Notes: generated by a model from the letters alone, not told the origin. DNA of 64,000 nt from Prorocentrum cordatum (GCA_963575745.1 CAUYUJ010011525.1:142501-206500), one strand, 5' to 3'. Numbered from the stretch's first letter, positions 45,548 through 56,540 are shown. Made by a program: numbers and translations.

Positions 45548-47400
45548 ATGCCTCGTCTAGTAGCAGCCCGTGCACAGCAGGACGTTTGTGTTTAAATCTG
45601 CGCGGGGAGGATCTTCGACAAGCAGAGGGTGGTGCACAGCTGAGGGGGGCAGGCCTAGCATCAATGACATCTTGTGTTAATGTGTTGGGGTAGGGCCTCG
45701 CCTGGCAGACGGTGATGCACATCAGATTGGGCACGTCTAGTACAAAGGATACGTTAAAAATCTTCGGGGGGAGGGGCCTTATCCAGCAGAGGGTGATGCA
45801 CAGCAGAGGGGCGCGTGTGCCACCAATGATGTATTTGGGGAGGGGCCTCGTCTAGCAGAGGGTGGTGTACAGCAGAGGGGCGCGCTTAGCACCAAGGATG
45901 TTTGTTTTATCGACCTGGGGCGGGGCAGCATCCAACAGAGGGTGGTGCACAGCAGAGGGGCAGGTCTAGTACCAAGAATGGTTTAAGCAGCTTCAGGGGG
46001 ATTCGTCTAGCAGAGGGCGGTGCACGGCAGATGGGGACACGCCCGGCGCCAACGATGTTGTTTTAATTGTGTTGGGGGCGGCATTGCCCAGCAAGGGGCA
46101 GCGCGCGGCAAAGAGGCGCGCCTAGCCTCGCCACCACCAGCCGCTACGCAAACTTTCTCCTCACTACCACCCGCCCCCACCATCCTCAGCCTCCTCACTA
46201 CCGCTGGCATCCGCCATCTCCTCCTCCTCCTCCTCCTCCTCCTCCTCCTCCTCCTCCTCCTCCTCCTCCTCAGCCTGACCACCAGACCACCTCACCCCCC
46301 AACCATCTGAACACAGCAGAGGGGCGCGTCCATCACCAAGGATGTCATCGACTAGGAGTCTCGTCCCGCAGAGCGTGATGCACAGCAGATGGGGCAGGTC
46401 TTGCACCAAAGACTCTTGTCTAATCAACATTGGAGGGGCTTCATCCAGCAGAGGGTGGTACACAGCAGATGGGGCAAGCCTAAACCCATTATTATGCTTA
46501 CATCAGCTGGAGAGGGGCCTCGACCAACACAGCGTGATGCACAGCAGAAGTGCACGCGTAACTCCAAAGATTATGTGTGAATCCACCTGGCGAGGGGCCT
46601 CTCGTCTAGCAGAGTAAGGCACCTTTAGTACTAAGGATGCCTCTTTGTTAATCAGATTGGGGAGGGGCCTTGCCCAGCAGAGGGTGATGCATAGCAGAGG
46701 GGCAAGTCTAACACCGAGGACTCCTGGTTTAATCAGCTTGGCGGAAGGCCTCACCGAGCAAAGGTTCACGCACAGCAGAGGGGCACGTCTAGCACCAAGG
46801 ATCCACTTGGAGAGGGGCCTCGTGCAACAGAGGGTGATGCACAGCAGAGAAGCACGCCAATCACCAATGATTGTGTGCTTAATGTGTGGGGGGGCCTCGC
46901 TCAGCAGACGGTGCTGCACAGAAGGTGGAAGGTGGGGCGCGTCTTGCACCAAAGATTCTTGTTCAATCAACTTGGCCAGGGGCCTCGCCCAGCACAGTGT
47001 GCTGCATAGCAGAAGGGGTACATCTAGCACCAAGGATTCGTTTGATCCACTTGGCCAAGGGCGTTGCCCAACACAGGGTGATGCACAGCTGAGGGACACG
47101 TCTAACACCAGAGGTCCTTCAATCAACTGCGCGAGGGGCCTCGTCCAGCAGAGGGTGATGCACAGCAGAGGGGCAAGTCTAGTACCAAGGATTCTGCTCA
47201 GATCCACTTGGCGAGGGGCCTCGTCCAGCAGAATGTGCTGCACAGCAGGGGGGCACGCATAGCACCAATGGGTAAAACAACTCAGCTTGGGGAGGGGCCT
47301 CCAGCATCAGAGGGCGATGCGCAGCAGGGGCGCCGCCAACACCAAGGAGCATGATTTGATCAGCATGGGGAAGAGCATCATCTCGCAAAGGGCGGGGGTA
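45548..47400 (+). repeat. 78-bp satellite, right array (plus orientation)
   Basis: About 22 units with CAGCAGAGGGTGATGCACAG and GGGGAGGGGCCTCG. Observed spacings are mostly 69-88. A CTC microsatellite (46218-46270) interrupts the array. Confidence 0.92.
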
Positions 47401-47439
47401 CCGAGCCCAAAAGGGAAGATGGAGAAATAGCGTGTCAAA

Positions 47440-48120
47440 CACCCGTCTGGGACGCTGTTTCCTCCCCCCAGTGAAGTTGAATCATGTTTGCATGAGGCGG
47501 CAACGGACTCCTCATCCTCCTCCGCCTCCTCCTCCCGCTGCCAATATGACGACAACCGCCACGCAGCACTGTAAACCACAATATTTAGCTGTCCACTGGT
47601 GCACCTTGCGTCAGCATCATTCTGCATGACTTGTCCAGGCCTTTTTATACAGACGCGCCACCTGGGCACGGCCAACACCTGACTTGACACCCCTCCCCTG
47701 GCCGATCCCCCCTCTTCTTGCGTCGCCGTTCGGTTGGCCACCTGAACACCTGACCACTTGAGCACCAGCCCGCAGAGCGAGTCGCCACAGAGGACCCTTC
47801 TGTCTTCAGGAGCGGCCCCGTTCGAAACACTCGCGACAAATGCGGCGGTGAACTGAACCACGTCCCGGCGCCGCCGGGGAGTGGCCCACTTTTGCGGTGA
47901 GGGGCAAAGTCCATAAGTAAGTGGCCTAGAAGCCCCTCGGGGTCGCCTTGCAAGCGACATGTCTTGTGCGCCTGACCTTGCACACTTTCTGAGACCATAG
48001 TGTGTGAAAAGCCGTAGGTTTTTCAACAATTCTTGACGGCTCGTGTATCCTCACCAGCCCATCCAGAAACAGATCGCCGAGCGAGTTGTTTTGATCAGGG
48101 AAGTGTAGAAGAGTGCAGTG
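47440..48120. other. Unique-looking intron DNA, no gene recognised
   Basis: No domain or repeat seen. The 240-codon minus-strand frame (47307-48029) is half repeat and has no recognised motif. Confidence 0.35.
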
Positions 48121-48720
48121 TAACCGCCCTGGAAGTGTTTTCTCGGAGGTCTCTTGGAACCATCTTGGGCTGTCTTGGGGTCCTCGCGGAGCCTCTTGGG
48201 GCACTATTGAGGCTCTCTTGGGGCTCTCTTGGGGCCGTCTAGGGGCCCTCTTAGGGCTCGTTGGAGGGGCCTCTTGGGGCCAGCTTGGCCCCCATGGCTC
48301 AAACAGAGGGGAGGTAGTAAATTCAGGCCCCCCCTGGGAGGCTCAAACATGGCGCCTTGGGGCCCTCTTGGGGCGCTCTTGGGGAGCTCTGGACCGCTCT
48401 TGGGGCCCTCTTGGGCCCCTCTTGGGCCGTCTTGGGGCCATTGTAAGACCTCGAGAGCCCATCGGAAGCGAGAAGGCGAGAAGGGAAAAAGCATTGATCT
48501 TCCTTGTGTGTTGGACACATGTTGCCCTCTTGAGGGGGCCCTTGGAGGGCTCGGAGGGCACTTGAACCCGTCTTCGGGCCGTCTTGAAGCCTCTTGGGTA
48601 TTCGTCGAAGGCTAGCTTGAGCCATTTTGAGTTATCTTGAGCAATCTTGGAGGCCGACGTGGACTCCCTGGGACCTTCTTAGAGCCGTATTGGGCCATCT
48701 TGAACGCTCTAACCCCTCTG
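48120..48720 (+). repeat. Degenerate CTTGGGGCCCTCT repeat
   Basis: Short 12-17 base units around CTCTTGGGGCC, related to phrases inside the 365-bp satellite and at 25.6 kb and 1-100. Confidence 0.75.
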
Positions 48721-48974
48721 TCACCCCCTCCCAGGCCAGGGGGAGGGGGCAGGGGGAGGGGTCGTGGCCCCCCTTCACCCGCAAGCCGTCTCGCTCACCC
48801 CCACCCGCCCTCCCAACACACAAGTAAAGCTTGGGGGAGTCAGCAGATTGCTTGGGAGCGCCACGCATGCCATGTGCGCCACGGGTTCCAAGCGAACCGG
48901 GCACCCTGGAGGCCCAAGCGAGCCAGGCGCGCCAGGTGCGGCACGCGCTCCACGTTTAAGAAGCCGGCACCCCC

Positions 48975-49340
48975 TCCGCTCCTGCCAAAAGCCCATGCAG
49001 AGTGGTCGCGAGGCGCCCGCGCACTCTCCAGACGTGGAGGCAAAGTGCGTTCTGTATTGTTTGTTGACAGGGACGGTTGGCCTTCGCGCAGCGAACAATA
49101 GCCGCCCCTGTCAAGCGCCCATGCAAGGTGGTCGTGGGGCGCCCGCGCATGCTCCAGATGTAGTCTATTATGCACTGTTGTTCGACAGGGATGGTTGGCC
49201 TGCGCGCAGCAAACAATATGACGGCACCCGCGCCATTCCTGTCAAAAACCAATGCAAAGTGGTCGCGGGGCGCCCGCGCATGCTGCAGATTTGGAAGCAA
49301 AGTGCATTCCGTATTATTTTTGGACAGGGATAGTGGGGGG
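48975..49340 (+). repeat. 130-bp tandem repeat, about 2.9 units
   Basis: GTGGTCGCGGGGCGCCCGCG-like landmarks at about 49002, 49127 and 49259. Each unit ends with a GACAGGGATGGTTGGCC phrase. Confidence 0.88.
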
Positions 49341-50255
49341 AGGGAGCATGTCTCGGGTTGGCCAACAGTCGGGTGGGGAAGGGGGGCATACTAATAAGGA
49401 ACAGTGATCAGCCCCTCCCCCGAGCAGGGAAGGAGGGTTTTGTCAGAGAGAAGACAAAGTTCGTTAAGCCACCTACGCCTACAGGGCTGGTGGTATTTTT
49501 GGTCAGCGGGCAGGCTCTTGCGCCTCACATCGTGTTCAACCTGGCGTTCAGGCCATCAAGAACCCTGCGATCCGATTTCTAGTGCTTCCGAGCCAGGCGC
49601 GCCCTCGCGCGTGATTCGAAGATGGCCGCAGGCTGGCGGCTAGCAAAATGTCGCGGTCGATGAGCGCAGATGTTTTCGAACAGCGGGAGTCTCGCTTGCA
49701 GAAGAAGGCTTGGCGGGGTCATGGATCCCCATGACACCGCAACGATCCGCAGTAGGTATCACACGCAGTATTGTAGGTGCAGATTGCTTCGAGCAAAACC
49801 ACGGACAACCACTCAAGAGGTAAGGCTAGTGCATGTGTGTGCCACGTTTGTAAGCTGTGGCTGCGTTGTTGCCACCGGCCGCTACGGCTGACACCAATGC
49901 GACGGGCACACAATTTTGTCTCGTCGTTCCGTCATCCTCCTCATGGCGCTGTGAACGGGTCTGTGCATCGCCCGCGCGCAGCCTGAATTCGTCTTGCGCC
50001 GCGAACTCAAGGTAGGGCAGCTTCACCACGCCTGGCAGCAGCGGCAGCTCTGGCAGAGCCGGCCACCTCAGCCGACCTGCGTTTCGAGCAGATCGGCAGC
50101 GCGGGCAGCGCGGTCAACCCCGAGGGCGGTCCGCAGCTGCCGCGCCTTCGCGCTCTGCAGGGCGACGCTGAGCTTATCCTCCTGCTCCTCTTCGTCATCT
50201 CCCTACGTCATCCACTCCATGATCCTCCCCATCCCTCCCGTCCGCGCCCCCGCCG
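49340..50255. other. End of intron 4, no further gene recognised
   Basis: Unique-looking DNA. A pyrimidine-rich tract at 50173-50255 leads into exon 5. Confidence 0.45.
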
Positions 50256-50331
50256 GTCGACCACGCCGTGCTGCTGGTGGGCTACGGCGAGGAGAACGGG
50301 GAGAAGTACTGGGTGCTCCAGAACTCATGGG
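50256..50331 (+). CDS. Cathepsin C-like exon 5, catalytic His and Asn
   Basis: The exon reads [15 protein letters not shown], then [10 protein letters not shown] plus one base of the next Gly codon. It carries the catalytic His (50262-50264) in [10 protein letters not shown] and the catalytic Asn (50322-50324) in QNSWG, both diagnostic of papain-family peptidases. An in-frame TGA at 50219-50221 shows the exon must start within the following 35 bases, yet no AG occurs there. The predicted intron end is GCCG, so the acceptor is non-canonical or damaged. The donor is a GC (50332-50333). A run of 16 G bases and a foldback element follow immediately. Frame, order and homology are clear; splicing competence is uncertain. 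Confidence 0.85.
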
Positions 50332-50338
50332 GCACCAC

Positions 50339-50354
50339 GGGGGGGGGGGGGGGG
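50339..50354 (+). repeat. G16 run after exon 5
   Basis: Sixteen G bases between the exon 5 donor region and the foldback element. Such runs are prone to length errors in assemblies. Confidence 0.95.
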
Positions 50355-50540
50355 CAGACATCGAAAAAAGTAAACATTTGCGTGAACACAATTGTTGTGA
50401 GCTCCGCGCGGATTTCTTTGATCGGCGCATGCCCCCGCATGGCGGCGCTTCCAGCGCCGCCCGTGGTGTGCTCCGCGCGCCAGGGAGGGGGGCCCAGCGC
50501 CAATCCAAGAAATCGGCGCAGACCTCATGGAGTGGATGTG
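50355..50540 (+). mobile_element. Foldback element, diverged copy beside exon 5
   Basis: The left arm (GAGCTCCGCGCGGATTTCTT, about 50399-50431) and right arm (about 50496-50530) form an imperfect inverted repeat. The centre, with CGGCGCTTCCAGCGCCGCC and GCTCCGCGCGCCAGG, matches the centre of the 17.3 kb element. It begins about 23 bases after the exon 5 donor. Confidence 0.78.
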
Positions 50541-51123
50541 GTGGCGCCCGCGCTGGAGAAGTGTGACTCTGGCGGACGAGGGCAGACGGCAATGGAGCGG
50601 TCGTCTGGCAGAATGTTGCACTGAGAGTAGCGTCGAAGGTCGGAAGCCGCGGTCGTGGTGGGCTGCTCTTTGCCGCCACCGCAGAGCAGGGGAGCAAGAC
50701 GAAGGCATGTGTTGAATGTCCCGGGGGAGCAGACAGCTGGGGCCCCTCCTTCGAATGGTTGTTTGCCTCCTCCTCCTCCGAGCGCCGCGAGTCGCTTTGC
50801 CGCGGGCGCTCTTTGGTCGGGAGCCGGCGCACACCCTCGCCCCCTCGTCCCTCAAACGGGATGGTTCCCCCGGGAGTGGCGCGCAAAAGGCGGCCGCTCC
50901 CAGGGGGAGGGGGTGCGCCGGCCAGGGCCTCTAGTCTGGGCTTACCCGGGAGCACCATGGGGACCTGCACGACCAGGCCGCCGCGCGCGCCGCCGCCTCC
51001 GGCGCGGTCCCACCGCCAGGCGCCCCCGGCGCAGCCCCACCGCAAGGGGGGCCGCCGCCGCACAACACCACCCCGACATCGGCGCCAGGTACGGGGGTTG
51101 CCCCCCCGTCGGGGGACCCGTAC

Positions 51124-51184
51124 CCTCCTCCTCCTCCTCCTCCTCCTCCTCCTCCTCCTCCTCCTCCTCCTCCTCCTCCTCCTT
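51124..51184 (+). repeat. CTC array
   Basis: About 60 bases of CTC on the + strand. Confidence 0.93.
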
Positions 51185-51189
51185 CTACC

Positions 51190-52450
51190 TTCTTCTCCGC
51201 TTGCCGTGCACACAAGTTCACATAGTAAGAGTACACGGTGGATATAATATTTGCGCGGATGAGACGCGGTCCAAGGCCACGACAACAGTTCCATACCAAC
51301 CCGCACTTATCAATCAGATTCCTTCCCATCGTTCATTCCTCAGTTGTCTGCCGTTGGCACAACTGGGAAAGAAGTCTTGATCCTCCTTCTATCCCTCCGC
51401 TTCCCATGTCTTCCCCCGCCGTCGCCGTACAGCGACGATATGTGGGCGGCGGGATGGAGAGGGGCGGGATAGGTTCATGCGGCGACGAGGGCCAGAACGA
51501 TCCTCGCCAGAGCAGGATGCAATGTCATGTTCAAGGGGCTCGTGCAAGGCAAGCACAAATCGGCGGCGCTCGCCGTCGCCGGCGCTGCCCGAATGCAGGG
51601 AGGGGATTGCACCATTTCCCGGCACACGCGCGGCCAGGACGCTCCCCGAGCAGGACTGGCAGCGGACGCGGGACAGGACGAGGAGGAGGAGGAGCAGAAG
51701 GCACCGGTCGAGTCGAAGCACCTTCGCCTGCTCACGGGAAGAGAAGATCGCGCGGCAGCATCGGTAAGGAATGTGTTTACCTTTCTGAAGGGTGGCCCGG
51801 ATAGCGTGAGGAGGCAGCCCAACCAGTCTGGGCATAGCGGCACAATGTGTTCGCGAAGGCAGGTTTTGAGGGCAGGGGGGGTCCCTTGCAACGTCGGCGC
51901 CACGAACGCGACTGGTGGAAGGCGAGACTTGCTCGGCAGCCGCGCCCTACCCAAGTCCCCCATAGGCCAAGTCCGTCTGCCAGGCCAGCCGTATACCACC
52001 CCTCGGGTGGTGCCAGAGGCGTCCTTGGCCCGGGGTGCCCCCCGGGAATTGGAAGGAGGACCCCACGGCATCTAGAGCACCCCTTACGAGGGCCAGAGAG
52101 CCCCCAAGGGCTCCAAAAGGGAGCGAAAAGCTGGGGACACCTTGGGCAAGGGATGCCTTTAGCAACCCCCGAACCCTTCATACCGCGCCCGGGACACATG
52201 CACTACCAAGGAGGGTGTGGGTACACATCAAGAGAGACAGCCGAACCACGACCGAGTGGTTCAGCGGGGACTGGCGCCTGAAGAATGCACGGTGGTCGCC
52301 AGCATTGGCCCGAGCATGCCGTGGCTTCGCAAGTGATATGGGGTGCAGCCAGGGCGTAAGCGTCGCAGCAGATGGGGCCGATTCGATTGTGCCCGGCACG
52401 CATGCAAGTAGCACAGGGGTGGTGGCGACAGCATGGCAGCATTCGCATTG
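51190..52450. other. Intron 5, no gene recognised
   Basis: GC-rich DNA. Open frames on both strands lack recognised motifs. A small inverted repeat ACCACCC..GGGTGGT lies near 51994-52011. Confidence 0.35.
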
Positions 52451-53935
52451 GAGCGATTGCGCGAGGTTGTTCGGGACGGTCAGGGGGCACCTGCCCGCGT
52501 CGGGATCGCCATGAATCGTGTTGCATTCGTCTACGGCCTGCTGGGACACGAAGGGCATGCCGAGAAGCAGCGCGTCGGGGACGAGCGCGCGTGTTGATCC
52601 ACCTCGCCAGCGTCTCCCAGTGGACGCCCATGCCGTGGCCGAGGCGAAAGTTCTCGTGCTGGTGTCTAGGGTCCAGGACGCCGCCGTTGTCCGAGGCCAA
52701 CGTCCTCTACCAGGCGGACCAGACCTGTGGTGGGAAGGGTTTGCCCTCACGCGTGCAGCTCAAGCGATCAGAGGGCCCCAGGCTCGAAGCGCTTCGTGCC
52801 TTTCAGCTTAAAGACGCGGGGGGTCTGATAGAAGACCTTGATGCGTGCTGAATATCCACCGTCGGCGGCTCCGCGTCCTTGTACGACCCGTCGTCGAGGA
52901 TCTCATTCACGTCCGTTTGCAGGCCGATGCTGCCGGTGGGCTTCAGCTGCAGGAAATCGCCGAGGCGCAGCACGATGAGGACCCCAAGTGGTAGCGCGGC
53001 CGCTTGTAGTTGGACTCCGGCACGTCGTGCGTGAGACTGCGTCCGTGGCAGGCGCGAAGGTCCAGCGCGTTGCGCAGAGCGGCCACCACTATGCTCACCT
53101 CGTCGGTGGCAATGACGCGGAAGTGGTCCCACAACCATTTCAACCTCTTTTGCATACCTCTCGGTTTCATTCCTGCATTGATGTGCTTCTGGACTCGCAG
53201 GGCACAGGCGTTGTGCAGCGTTCTGCCCTTCACAGTAACCGTGGAGATGTTCTTTGCCTGCGCATTCGAGAAGGCAGCAACCATCCTGGTGGCTTTGTCC
53301 AGCGCCAGCGGGGGCCACAAGTACTCTACGACTTAGAAGACGATCGTCTGCACCACGTGCGTCTTCCCCGGGCCGCCCTGGCCAAGCAGGAGCAAATTCG
53401 TGACGTCTTTCTCGCTCCACGTTTTTTTCTGCACGTCGTCCTCCCAGGCTTCGTCGCTGCCGCTGGCAGGTTGAAGACGAAGAGCGCCTGGTCCCGTGTG
53501 AGTCTCTGGTTCTCGGGCAAGCCAGCGACCTGGGCGGCGATGTACGCGGCGGGCGGGGACTACACGCTGCCGCCGAAATTGGCCGCAGCGGGGGCGCCGC
53601 CCAGGCCGCTAACGCCTTCGTCCACGCCGTCGTCGGCGCCCGCGTCGTCCTTGTCGCGATTGCCCTGGAAGCGGTCACGCAGGGCCGCCCAGGCGTGTAC
53701 CTCCACGCGCGTTGCAGTCAGCAGCGGCCGGTACCCCGCTGCGGGCGCAGGAGCGGTCGTGGCTTCCGTCGGTTCGGGCACGCCCGCGCTTCAGAAGGTC
53801 GCCTCGGACACGCGCGGGAGCGCGAGGAGTTCCTTAGCTAAGTTCGTGAGGCGCTTGCGGCGCGCGAAGTTCAGCACGTCCGCCATGTCCTGCTCGCCGT
53901 CGATACCTCATATTTAGACCAGTTGGAAATGCGTT
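52450..53935 (-). pseudogene. PIF1-like DNA helicase remnant
   Basis: Reading the minus strand from 53935: DMADVLNFARRKRLTNLAKE, AYIAAQVAGLPENQRLTRDQ, then after a frameshift KDVTNLLLLGQGGPGKTHVV with the Walker A motif GQGGPGKT at 53360-53383. A TAA (53333-53335) interrupts, followed by MVAAFSNAQAKNI, GRTLHNACALRVQ and the Walker B text ATDEVS (DE codons at 53099-53104). After another shift comes RLGDFLQLKPTGSIGL (motif III, 52944-52961), then VFKLKGTKRFEPGAL and NGGVLDPRHQHENF. PIF1-like helicases unwind DNA 5'-3' and are highly repeated in dinoflagellate genomes. At least four frame changes make this copy non-functional. Confidence 0.8.
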
Positions 53936-54019
53936 CGGACCGCCGAGGGAGGCGCGCCCAGGCGTTCCACGCCCTCGCCCGCCTCGGCGCCTTCGTCTTG
54001 ACTGGCGCATCCACAGGTG

Positions 54020-54690
54020 GTCGCCTTGAGGTGCGCGCTTTGCACGGCTGCGTGCCCACAGGGAGGGGATTCCTGGTCGAGAATTCTCCGCCATTCATCC
54101 ACACACGACGCCACCGATCCGGACATCCTCACGAGTTGCCACCTCGGGGTGTTCAAATGCTTCGCCGAGTCATATATTCGGGTGACCCGCCTTGGATTCG
54201 AACATGAAGTGCGGGCCCCATACGGAAAAGATTCCCGTTCAAGCCTTCTTCGCCATTCATTCACAGACAAGGCCACCGCTCATGGTTTGCCTCCTTCGAA
54301 CGCTCAAATGCTGTGCCTGGTAGAGTACGCTTATGACCCATTCGGATTAGTGGCATGACCTGCGGGCCCCTTCTGGAGAGGGCTCCCTCTTGAGATTTCG
54401 ATCATTTTCACTCACAGACGTGCCCTCACCTGAGACATCCTGACGATTTGCCCCTTTGGGGTGCTCAGCAGTTCTGCCTTGTAGAGTATGTCGATGACCC
54501 GCTCGGATGTGTAATATGAAACCGGGGCCAATAGGCAGGGGACCCCGATCGAGGGTTCCTCACGAATTGTTCTTTGGGGTGCTCAACTGATATCTATGCC
54601 TGGTTGAGTATGCCGATGACCCAGTCGGATGCTCCCGCTTGAGACTTCCTCTCTATTCACTCACACACGAGGCATGCGTTCGAGTGCTCA
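54020..54690 (+). repeat. 150-bp tandem repeat, about 4.5 units
   Basis: TGACCCGCTCGGAT-like landmarks at 54183, 54333, 54495 and 54617. Units also share GGGGTGTTCAAATGCT and TTCATTCACACACGA phrases. Confidence 0.82.
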
Positions 54691-54719
54691 TCAACACGAT
54701 TGTGTGTGTGCGCGTGCGA

Positions 54720-55080
54720 GATTAATCGTGACATTGGAGATATGGTGTGGTGACGAGTGGTGATGGTGGAGATGATGACGACGGCGATGATGATGCAATG
54801 CTGGTGACGATGATGGTGATGATGACCGTGAAAGTTGCTGTGGTGACGAGATGTGTGAGAACATGGTGTGTACGATGATGATGGAGGTGGTGATGATGGT
54901 GGCGACAGCGAGGGTGATGGTGATATAGATTAAGGTGATGGGTGTGTGAGTGAGTGTGGGTGGTGGACATGACGAAGATGATGATGATGTTGCTGAATAT
55001 GATGGTGATATCGCGGTGTTGGTGACGGCGATGATGATGGTGATGCTGATGGTGGCGGAGAGACGGTGGAGGAGATGAGA
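54720..55080 (+). repeat. GATGGT triplet-rich tract
   Basis: GAT/GGT triplets over about 360 bases before exon 6. Confidence 0.88.
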
Positions 55081-55256
55081 TTATGCGCGGGGGGGGTGCC
55101 GAGAAAAGAAGAACATTGGACGCAGGGAACAAGGACGCATACGACGCAGAGAACAAAACCCCCACCTAGGACGTGTGGAACAAGAACTCCCCACTCCTCT
55201 CCCTTCCCCCGCTCTCTGCCGCTCTCGTGCGCGCGCTTTTCGCGGGCATCTCCCAG

Positions 55257-55300
55257 GCAGCCACTGGGGAGAGGACGGCTTCTTCCGGATGTCGCGAGGC
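55257..55300 (+). CDS. Cathepsin C-like exon 6 (3' boundary uncertain)
   Basis: Two bases complete the Gly codon from exon 5, then the exon reads SHWGEDGFFRMSRG. Together with exon 5 this gives NSWGSHWGEDGFFRM, matching the family consensus NSWGxxWGExGYFRI. The acceptor is TCTCCCAG|G after a pyrimidine-rich tract, and the intron is GC-AG. The exon could end at RG before a GT at 55301 or one codon earlier before a GC. The remaining C-terminal exon (expected to carry an ECxIES-like motif) was not found up to 63 kb. Confidence 0.78.
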
Positions 55301-55424
55301 GTGCTCCGCGATGCCGCACCCAGCGCTCTCTGCTCTGTGTTGCGCTCACCTCCCTCGTCCTCGTTGTCGACAGAATTCCAGGCCTCCCAGATGGGGTCCG
55401 AGCAAAAAATGGGTGAGAGGATCA

Positions 55425-55560
55425 CACCGCATCGCCGATGCATCGCCGATGCGCCTCGATGTGGAGTTCGATCGTCTCTGCGCTGCGTCGCCGATACGTC
55501 GCCGGCGTCGCCGAGACATCGCCGACGTCTCGGATGCATCGGCGATGAGGCGCGACCCTC
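55425..55560 (+). repeat. CATCGCCGATG-type short repeat
   Basis: CGCCGATGCAT and GCCGATACGTCGCCG units over about 130 bases. Related text occurs inside the 14.7 and 18.6 kb repeat. Confidence 0.65.
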
Positions 55561-56220
55561 CGACCCAATCCACTCGGACCCCAACGAGGAGGCCTCCAAT
55601 AGTCCTTCTCCACCCTCCCCCTTCTGGCCAGGCGGGGCGACGGCGGCCCTCTCCGGGGGTTTTCGTCTTCTCCGGGTGCCCTGGAGGCTTCTCGCCGCCA
55701 CGGCGGCACCATCCTCCAAAAATGGGTCGGGATGGATCCGGGGAGGGGGTCTGGGACAGATCTCGAGCGGAGTGGCGCCGGCCAGGAGAGTTGCCGTTGC
55801 CTCAAGTGGCCCTCCTCCGAAAGGCGCCACCCCGCTTCCGGCAGCGAGTTGCACAGCACTCTCGCGGCAACAGCGGGCAAGGCGCCCGGGAAGCGAGCCG
55901 ACGACAAAGCGAGGGCCCGCGCCCGCGCCAGGAGGGTGCTGAGAGCGGCCTCGGTAGGGCATACCCCACAGACGGCCTCACCCAAGCCACGCGAAGAACC
56001 GCTCGGAAAGGCAAAGACCCGACCGCGCCTCGAGGATTTCGGCGCGTCGGCCATGCAGTCAGCAACGACGGCGCGTGGGGGAGGCGAAGAGCATAGCAGG
56101 GGCCGGGTGGATCCAGCACAGCGAGGCGCGGAGAGCCAAAACGGCCAGGCGGCAAGGGGCCTTCTGCCAGCGCGAATTGGCAGCTGACCACCCAAAAGTA
56201 AGCCCAGAGGGCGGCGAGCA
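55560..56220. other. GC-rich DNA after exon 6, no gene recognised
   Basis: Open frames on both strands lack motifs. The terminal protease exon could be here but was not recognised. Confidence 0.35.
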
Positions 56221-56221
56221 T

Positions 56222-56474
56222 TGTCCTCCTCCTCCTCCACCACCACCTCTTCTTCCCCCTCCTCCTCTTCCTCCGCTTCACCCTCCTCCTCTTCCTTCCC
56301 CTCCCCCTCCTCCTCTTCCTCCTCCTCCTCCTCCTCCTCCTCCTCCTCCTTCATGTCGTCATCGTCCCCCTCAGCATCAGCAGCATCATCAGCATCATCA
56401 TCATCAGCCATCATCACCCTCACCCTCACCATCGTCATCATCAGCATCATCACCATCATCATCATCACCATCAG

Positions 56475-56534
<60 letters not shown>

Positions 56535-56540
56535 AGCTAT
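56222..56540 (+). repeat. CTC then CAT arrays
   Basis: CTC at about 56222-56350, then CAT/ATC at about 56380-56540. Confidence 0.93.

Larger units (their letters stand above)
13771..55300 (+). other. Split cathepsin C-like (dipeptidyl peptidase I) gene, six exons in the window
   Basis: This gene-level entry joins the six exons listed separately. Joined, they give one uninterrupted frame (72+55+74+58+76+about 44 nt) that follows the C-terminal half of cathepsin C in order: the AQDxGLV segment, HYVGGYYG, NGPxx[21 protein letters not shown]...NSWG and WGEDGFFR. Cathepsin C is a lysosomal/vacuolar papain-family (C1) exopeptidase that removes N-terminal dipeptides. The catalytic His and Asn are present; the Cys exon and exclusion domain are not seen and may lie left of the window. 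Intron boundaries read GC-AG (13843-16120), GA-AG (16176-22123), GT-AG (22198-29705), GT-CG (29764-50255) and GC-AG (50332-55256). Mixed donors are known in dinoflagellates. The fourth acceptor lacks AG, which could mean decay, an assembly error or a non-canonical site. Whether the gene is expressed cannot be told from sequence alone. Confidence 0.82.

Noticed and set aside
45340-47440. 78-bp repeats as tRNA or small RNA gene clusters
   Set aside because: No cloverleaf, A/B box or conserved structured core was found.
48600-48640. CTTGAGCCATTTTGAG as a spliced-leader relict on either strand
   Set aside because: It matches only in short pieces in the wrong order compared with the leader; it belongs to the CTTGGGGCC repeat family.
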